11,234 nucleotides of DNA from positions 1 to 11,234 of the forward strand of contig JASKZU010000206.1 in NCBI GenBank assembly GCA_030147455.1, read 5' to 3'. A program made the translations under genes and the position numbers. This stretch comes from Planococcus sp. (in: firmicutes). Its GTDB lineage: Bacteria; Bacillota; Bacilli; Bacillales_A; Planococcaceae. Shown here one piece after another: positions 7,328 through 11,234 of this stretch (its first letter is position 1; the number at the start of each line of letters is the position of its first letter). The notes below the pieces were generated by a model, which saw only the letters and a program-made list of their open reading frames with translations, was not told the DNA's origin and ran no database searches.

Positions 7328-7345
7328 GTTGTTCACAGGAACGAC
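7328..7345. promoter_or_regulatory. Imperfect dyad upstream of the RND promoter, possible operator
   Basis: Read on the minus strand, GTCGTTC-CTGT-GAACAAC has 7-base arms with one mismatch and a 4-base centre. It ends 11 bases upstream of the candidate -35 box and is centred near -55. It is not followed by a T run, so it is not a terminator. Its position fits a regulator site for the pump gene; no regulator gene lies in the window. Confidence 0.35.
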
Positions 7346-7363
7346 ATGTTTGCCGCAGCTATG

Positions 7364-7396
7364 AAAAAAAGCAGCACATCTGGGATGCACTGCTTT
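7364..7396 (-). terminator. Intrinsic terminator of prfC
   Basis: The minus strand has AAAGCAGTGCAT, loop CCCAG, ATGTGCTGCTTT, then further T. All 12 positions pair, two as G-T. It starts 10 bases after the prfC stop codon. Confidence 0.9.
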
Positions 7397-7405
7397 GCTT
7401 TTTGA

Positions 7406-8974
7406 TTAGAGAAGGCTATACAACCGGATTTCCGGATTTTTGTCCTGGAACCAGCGTGTGGCAAAATCGTTTTCAAACAAGAACACGAGGTTGTCGAAGC
7501 GGTCTTTCACGAGCATGGAACGCCCGCTTGACATCGATTCTTTTACGTCTTCTTCGTTTTCGATCCAGCGGGCAATTTTATTGCCGACCGGTTCCATGCG
7601 CACTTCAACGTTGTATTCGTTTTTCATGCGGTGCTCGAACACTTCAAACTGCAGCTGGCCGACAGCCCCGAGAATAACTTCCTCGAGATGCAGCGTTTTA
7701 TAGTATTGAATAGCGCCTTCTTGCACCAATTGCAAAATCCCTTTATGGAAATGCTTTTGCTTCATGACGTTTTTGGCAGTTACTTTCATAAACAATTCCG
7801 GTGTAAATTGCGGCAGCGCTTCAAATTCAAATTTCTTGCCGCTCGTGATCGTATCGCCAATCTGGTAATTGCCGACGTCATGCAGGCCGATAATATCCCC
7901 AGCCACAGCTTCTGATACCATTTCGCGGTCGTCTGCCAAAAACTGCGTCGTCTGGGACAGCTTGAATGATTTCCCGGTTCTCGCCAGCGCTACATTCATG
8001 CCGCGTTCGAATTTCCCTGACACGATCCGGACGAATGCGATGCGGTCGCGGTGCGCCGGGTTCATGTTTGCCTGAATTTTAAAGACAAATCCTGAGAATG
8101 GCGTTTCCACCGGTTCGACGATTTCTTCTGATTTCGTCAAGCGCGGCTGCGGAGCCGGCGCAAACTGAAGATAGGTTTCCAAAAATGTTTCCACGCCGAA
8201 ATTAGCGAGAGCAGAACCGAAAAAGACAGGCGTCAATTCGCCTCGTTTTACGCGGTCGATCGAAAACTCATTGCCGGCTTCTTCCAGCAATTCGATATCT
8301 TCAAGCGCTTGTGTATAATAAGAAGTTTTTGTCATTTCATGCTCGCCGGCCAAATGGCCGTTTTCATCCAGTTCCATAAAGCGGCCGCCTTCTGTACGGA
8401 AAGGCTCGATGCGCTTGTTGTAGCGGTCGTAGATGCCCATGAATTCCTTGCCCATGCCGATCGGCCAGTTCATGGCGTAAGATTGGATGCCAAGCACTTC
8501 TTCTAATTCTTCCATCAACTCAAGCGGCTCTTTTCCTTGACGGTCCATTTTGTTGATGAACGTAAAAATCGGAATACCACGCATTTTACAAACTTTAAAT
8601 AATTTGACCGTTTGTGCTTCGATCCCTTTGGCGACATCGATGATCATGACGGCACTGTCGACTGCCATCAATGTACGGTACGTATCTTCACTGAAATCCT
8701 GGTGTCCCGGTGTATCTAAAATGTTGACACGGTGACCTGAATAATCAAACTGCATAACAGATGATGTAACAGAAATGCCGCGCTGTTTTTCGATCTCCAT
8801 CCAGTCGGATGTGGCGAACTTCCCTGTTTTTTTCCCTTTGACGGTTCCGGCATCACGGATGGCTCCGCCGAAAAGCAATAGTTTTTCTGTCAATGTCGTT
8901 TTCCCGGCATCCGGGTGGGAGATGATCGCAAAAGTTCTTCTGCTTTCAATAGATTGTTGTAGTTGGTCTGACAT
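7406..8974 (-). CDS. prfC: Peptide chain release factor 3 (RF3)
   Basis: Translational GTPase that removes RF1/RF2 from the ribosome after peptide release. The product is 522 residues, in line with RF3 (about 520-530). GTPase motifs are complete: G1 SHPDAGKTT (19-27), the switch I segment RGISVTSS (65-72), G3 DTPGHQDFSEDTY (87-99, the SEDTY variant being typical of RF3 rather than EF-G) and G4 NKMD (141-144). The C-terminal half contains the RF3 signatures VGQLQFEVFEHRM and YNVEVRMEP. The ATG at 8974 follows AAAGGAG (8989-8983) by 8 bases; a longer frame from 9064 was rejected because it starts in the leader next to the murE terminator. It has its own candidate promoter and terminator, so it is probably transcribed alone. 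RF3 is not universal in Bacillales: from memory B. subtilis lacks it while Staphylococcus has it, also near murE. Confidence 0.96.
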   Translation of the reverse strand: MSDQLQQSIESRRTFAIISHPDAGKTTLTEKLLLFGGAIRDAGTVKGKKTGKFATSDWMEIEKQRGISVTSSVMQFDYSGHRVNILDTPGHQDFSEDTYRTLMAVDSAVMIIDVAKGIEAQTVKLFKVCKMRGIPIFTFINKMDRQGKEPLELMEELEEVLGIQSYAMNWPIGMGKEFMGIYDRYNKRIEPFRTEGGRFMELDENGHLAGEHEMTKTSYYTQALEDIELLEEAGNEFSIDRVKRGELTPVFFGSALANFGVETFLETYLQFAPAPQPRLTKSEEIVEPVETPFSGFVFKIQANMNPAHRDRIAFVRIVSGKFERGMNVALARTGKSFKLSQTTQFLADDREMVSEAVAGDIIGLHDVGNYQIGDTITSGKKFEFEALPQFTPELFMKVTAKNVMKQKHFHKGILQLVQEGAIQYYKTLHLEEVILGAVGQLQFEVFEHRMKNEYNVEVRMEPVGNKIARWIENEEDVKESMSSGRSMLVKDRFDNLVFLFENDFATRWFQDKNPEIRLYSLL

Positions 8975-9003
8975 GATATACGCTCCTTTAATTTCCTCTC
9001 TCC

Positions 9004-9032
9004 ATCTTAGAGAAGGACTTTGCAAAAAACAA
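9004..9032 (-). promoter_or_regulatory. Candidate promoter of prfC
   Basis: TTGTTT (9032-9027, 3 of 6) and TAAGAT (9009-9004, 4 of 6) with a 17-base spacer lie between the murE terminator and the prfC RBS. The predicted start is near 8997, giving a leader of roughly 20 bases. Moderate match only; some promoter is needed here because of the strong terminator upstream. Confidence 0.35.
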
Positions 9033-9076
9033 GAACTATCGCTGCAAGTTGCTGAAACCGGCACATTCTTTTACAC

Positions 9077-9119
9077 AAAAAAACAAACGGAGAAAAATGT
9101 GGTGATTTTCCCCCGTCTG
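9077..9119 (-). terminator. Intrinsic terminator of the M42 peptidase-murE unit
   Basis: A long stem of 15 pairs, CAGACGGGGGAAAAT with ATTTTTCTCCGTTTG including three G-T pairs, closes a 6-base loop CACCAC and is followed by seven T. It lies about 20 bases after the murE stop. Confidence 0.9.
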
Positions 9120-9139
9120 ATTGAACTTCAAAGATACGG

Positions 9140-10603
9140 TTACGCTCTGAATTTCTTCTGTGCTTCTTGTTCTGCAATTTCTTTATCGCTGTGCGGGTAT
9201 TTGGTGTTCTCAATAATTTGGTAATCTTCATGTCCTTTGCCTGCCAGGATAATGATATCTCCCGGCTCTGCTTGCTGAACAGCATGGCGGACTGCTTGTT
9301 CGCGGTCTCCAATGCATGCAAAGCGGTCGTGCAGCATGCCCGCCGCCAAGTCGCCCGTAATGCTTTCGAATGGCTCATAGCGCGGATCATCCGTTGTGAG
9401 AACGACATAGTCTGCAACAGAGGCTTTTGCAGCCATGATCGGACGCTTTGTCTTGTCGCGATTTCCGCCGGTTCCAACCAAGAAGATGACCCGCCCTGTT
9501 TTAAAGTCTTCTACCGCCGCGATCGCTTTTTCGATAGCATCCGGTGTATGGGCATAATCGATAAAGACAGAAATCGGTGCGTCGATCTCCGCTTTTTGCA
9601 TACGGCCTTCGACCGGCGGGATTGCTTCCAGCGCCCCGATGACACGCTCGATCGCATAGCCTTCTGCTACTAAAGCGGCAACGGCTGCCAGTGCGTTGTA
9701 GACATTGAAATGGCCGAGCAGTTTCATTGAAACCGGGTAAATTCCTTCCGGAGAATTAAGCGTAAATGACGTACCTGCTTTTTCCAAGCGCAGGTCTGTC
9801 GCATAGAACATGGCTTTTTTGCTCATTCCATACGTGTAAACAGGGAAAGGCGTCATAGCGGCAAATTTCTCCGACCATTCGTCATCCGCATTCAATACTG
9901 CCCGCTTGTTTTCGGACAAATTTTGGCCCAGCTGCGAAAACAGCAGTCCTTTGGCATGTCCGTATTCTTCCATCGTTCCATGGAAATCCAAATGGTCGTG
10001 GGACAAGTTCGTGAAAATCGCTGTATCGAACTCGACGCCCGACAAGCGGCCGAGCACCAGGCCATGGGATGATACTTCCATCGTCATATGCGAGCAGTCT
10101 GCCAGCTTCGCCTGAACCAGCATTTCCTGAGTCGTCAGTGCATCACTTGTCGTATTAGCGGAAGGATGCAATTCGCCGTTCAAATTAAAGCCGATCGTAC
10201 CGGTCAAGGCCGATTTGTTGCCGAGTTCCATTAACATGGCGTGCAGCATGCCGGCAACACTCGTCTTCCCATTTGTGCCGGTGACGCCGATCATTTGCAG
10301 CTGTTTGGAAGGAAAGTCGTAAAAACGGGCGGCAAGCATGCCAAGTGCGCGGTTCGTGTCAGCAACAACAATAACTGCGGCGTTTTCAATATCGAGCGGC
10401 TGTTGTGCCAGAATCACCGAAGCTCCTTTGGCTGCTGCCTGCTCTGCGAAATCATGTCCGTCAACTGTGTAGCCTTTGATGCAAGCAAAAAGCGAGCCTT
10501 CTTTGACCGCTCTTGAATCCATCGTAATATGTGCAATCGTGTCCGGCAAATCGCCCGTCACTGATAAAATTGGAATGTGTTTAAACAAATTCTTGCTGTC
10601 CAT
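9140..10603 (-). CDS. murE: UDP-N-acetylmuramyl-tripeptide synthetase MurE (L-Lys or meso-DAP adding not settled)
   Basis: Cytoplasmic Mur ligase that adds the third, diamino acid residue to UDP-MurNAc-L-Ala-D-Glu using ATP. The 487 residues show all three domains: a UDP-binding N-terminal part (TMDSRAVKEGSLFACIKG, 27-44), the ATPase centre with P-loop GVTGTNGKTS (106-115), EVSSHGL (176-182), the probable carbamylated lysine Lys218 in GHAKGLLF, HFNVYNALAA (298-307), and the C-terminal domain with DYAHTPDAIEKA (349-360), GTGGNRDKTKRP (377-388) and GKGHEDYQ (455-462). The substrate motif is DDPR at 405-408; meso-DAP enzymes usually have DNPR and S. aureus L-Lys MurE has DNPA, so the motif is mixed. 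The gene lies outside a dcw cluster and next to prfC, as I recall for Staphylococcus, and Planococcaceae commonly have L-Lys peptidoglycan, which favours Lys. The ATG follows AGGAGG by 7 bases, and the gene lies 18 bases after the M42 gene. Confidence 0.94.
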   Translation of the reverse strand: MDSKNLFKHIPILSVTGDLPDTIAHITMDSRAVKEGSLFACIKGYTVDGHDFAEQAAAKGASVILAQQPLDIENAAVIVVADTNRALGMLAARFYDFPSKQLQMIGVTGTNGKTSVAGMLHAMLMELGNKSALTGTIGFNLNGELHPSANTTSDALTTQEMLVQAKLADCSHMTMEVSSHGLVLGRLSGVEFDTAIFTNLSHDHLDFHGTMEEYGHAKGLLFSQLGQNLSENKRAVLNADDEWSEKFAAMTPFPVYTYGMSKKAMFYATDLRLEKAGTSFTLNSPEGIYPVSMKLLGHFNVYNALAAVAALVAEGYAIERVIGALEAIPPVEGRMQKAEIDAPISVFIDYAHTPDAIEKAIAAVEDFKTGRVIFLVGTGGNRDKTKRPIMAAKASVADYVVLTTDDPRYEPFESITGDLAAGMLHDRFACIGDREQAVRHAVQQAEPGDIIILAGKGHEDYQIIENTKYPHSDKEIAEQEAQKKFRA

Positions 10604-10621
10604 CTGAAATCCTCCTAAGTA

Positions 10622-11234
10622 TTATGACCCGAGCGGTGAACTTACGTATGCATAAAGCAATTGTGCGGTTGCTTGCAGCGAATCGACATGCGTTCGCTCG
10701 TAAGCATGGGAAGCTTCGATTCCCGGCCCGAACAGTGCATGTTTCACATCCACTCCCGCTTGAACCGCAGCCGATGCATCCGATGAGTAATAAGGGTATA
10801 TATCCACTTTGTGGGCGATGCTGTTTTCTTTTGCCAGTCTAATCAACTGACGGGTCAACCCATAATGATACGGGCCGCTCGAATCTTTCACGCAAATCGA
10901 TGCGGTAAATTCATCAGACGTTTGGCCGTCGCCGATCGCCCCCATGTCGACTGCAATATATTCTTCGGTTTGCGGCGGAATATTTGAATTGCCGCCATAG
11001 CCGATTTCTTCATTGTTGGAAATATAAAAATGCGTCGTATGCGGCAAAGCTGGCCCTTTGGCCGTTTGCTTTGCGAGTTCAAGCAGCAGTGCCGTGCTTG
11101 CCTTGTCATCCAAATGGCGGGATTTGATAAAGCCCGATTCTGTTTTGGCAAACCGCGGGTCGAACGAAACAAAATCGCCGACTTCGATGCCGAGCGAACG
11201 GGCATCTTCAACAGAATGGCATTTTGCATCCAAG
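10622..11234 (-). CDS. M42 family metallopeptidase (aminopeptidase), partial (5' end outside window)
   Basis: C-terminal 204 codons of a co-catalytic zinc or cobalt aminopeptidase of the M42/M20-fold group; whole proteins are about 340-360 residues, so around 40 percent is missing. The first in-frame codon inside the window is TTG at 11233-11231, which I read as an internal Leu, not a start. Visible metal-site motifs, numbered from that codon: SRHLDDKAS (38-46, bridging Asp), NNEEIGYGG (73-81, catalytic Glu and ligand Glu), VDMG (95-98, ligand Asp) and SHAYERTH (175-182, terminal His). Family members trim short peptides in the cytosol as large tetrahedral oligomers; some relatives are called glucanases by old misannotation. 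The stop is 18 bases before murE, so the two genes are probably co-transcribed, although a functional link to peptidoglycan synthesis is not shown. Confidence 0.88.
   Translation of the reverse strand, partial: LDAKCHSVEDARSLGIEVGDFVSFDPRFAKTESGFIKSRHLDDKASTALLLELAKQTAKGPALPHTTHFYISNNEEIGYGGNSNIPPQTEEYIAVDMGAIGDGQTSDEFTASICVKDSSGPYHYGLTRQLIRLAKENSIAHKVDIYPYYSSDASAAVQAGVDVKHALFGPGIEASHAYERTHVDSLQATAQLLYAYVSSPLGS

Noticed and set aside
8975..9064. 30-codon N-terminal extension of RF3
   Set aside because: It covers the leader and candidate promoter; RF3 proteins start shortly before the SHPDAGKTT motif, as with the ATG at 8974.
9007..9477. 156-codon minus-strand frame overlapping the end of murE
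   Set aside because: It is a different frame across the murE end and its terminator, with no recognisable domain.
11231..11233. TTG as the start codon of the M42 peptidase
   Set aside because: The protein from here lacks the N-terminal metal ligand region and first half of the family. The frame simply runs off the window edge.

Overview
The window reads as a chromosomal segment of a low-to-moderate GC Gram-positive bacterium of the order Bacillales, most likely Planococcaceae (Planococcus/Planomicrobium-like). This rests on the sigI-rsgI pair, a yybP-ykoY riboswitch in front of a TerC protein, a SwrC-type RND permease without envelope partners, strong AGGAGG-type ribosome binding sites, and a murE next to prfC (from memory, an arrangement also seen in Staphylococcus). 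The genus is inference from remembered family features, not from a database search. No phage, insertion sequence, tRNA, rRNA or CRISPR array was seen.

All eight genes lie on the minus strand, so transcription runs from high to low coordinates. Read in that direction: (1) 11234-9140, a truncated M42 metallopeptidase followed 18 bases later by murE, ending in a strong terminator; (2) 8974-7406, prfC (release factor 3) with its own candidate promoter and terminator; (3) 7255-4169, a 1028-residue RND permease with a candidate promoter, an upstream dyad and an excellent terminator; (4) 4070-2994, an extended SDR related to fatty acyl-CoA/thioester reductases, with no visible terminator of its own; (5) 2931-2833, a manganese-type yybP-ykoY riboswitch whose P1 helix overlaps an intrinsic terminator, controlling a TerC-family membrane protein (2781-2020); (6) 1829-1, sigI and rsgI, overlapping by one base. 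The rsgI gene runs out of the window and covers 1-1083 with no stop codon.

Much of the segment serves the cell envelope: MurE builds the peptidoglycan stem peptide, SigI/RsgI monitors the cell wall, the TerC protein probably handles manganese for exported enzymes, and the RND permease moves lipophilic compounds or toxic agents. Most units are separated by intrinsic terminators, so they are probably expressed independently rather than as one pathway.

I did not find a clearly new biological system. The best points for a second look are the riboswitch with its mutually exclusive terminator, the long disordered tail of RsgI, the DDPR motif in MurE (which leaves the third amino acid of the stem peptide open), and the dyad in front of the RND gene. 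Four upstream-extended reading frames pass through promoters, terminators or the riboswitch, and these were rejected in favour of starts with proper ribosome binding sites. No stretch above 300 bases lacks a gene.
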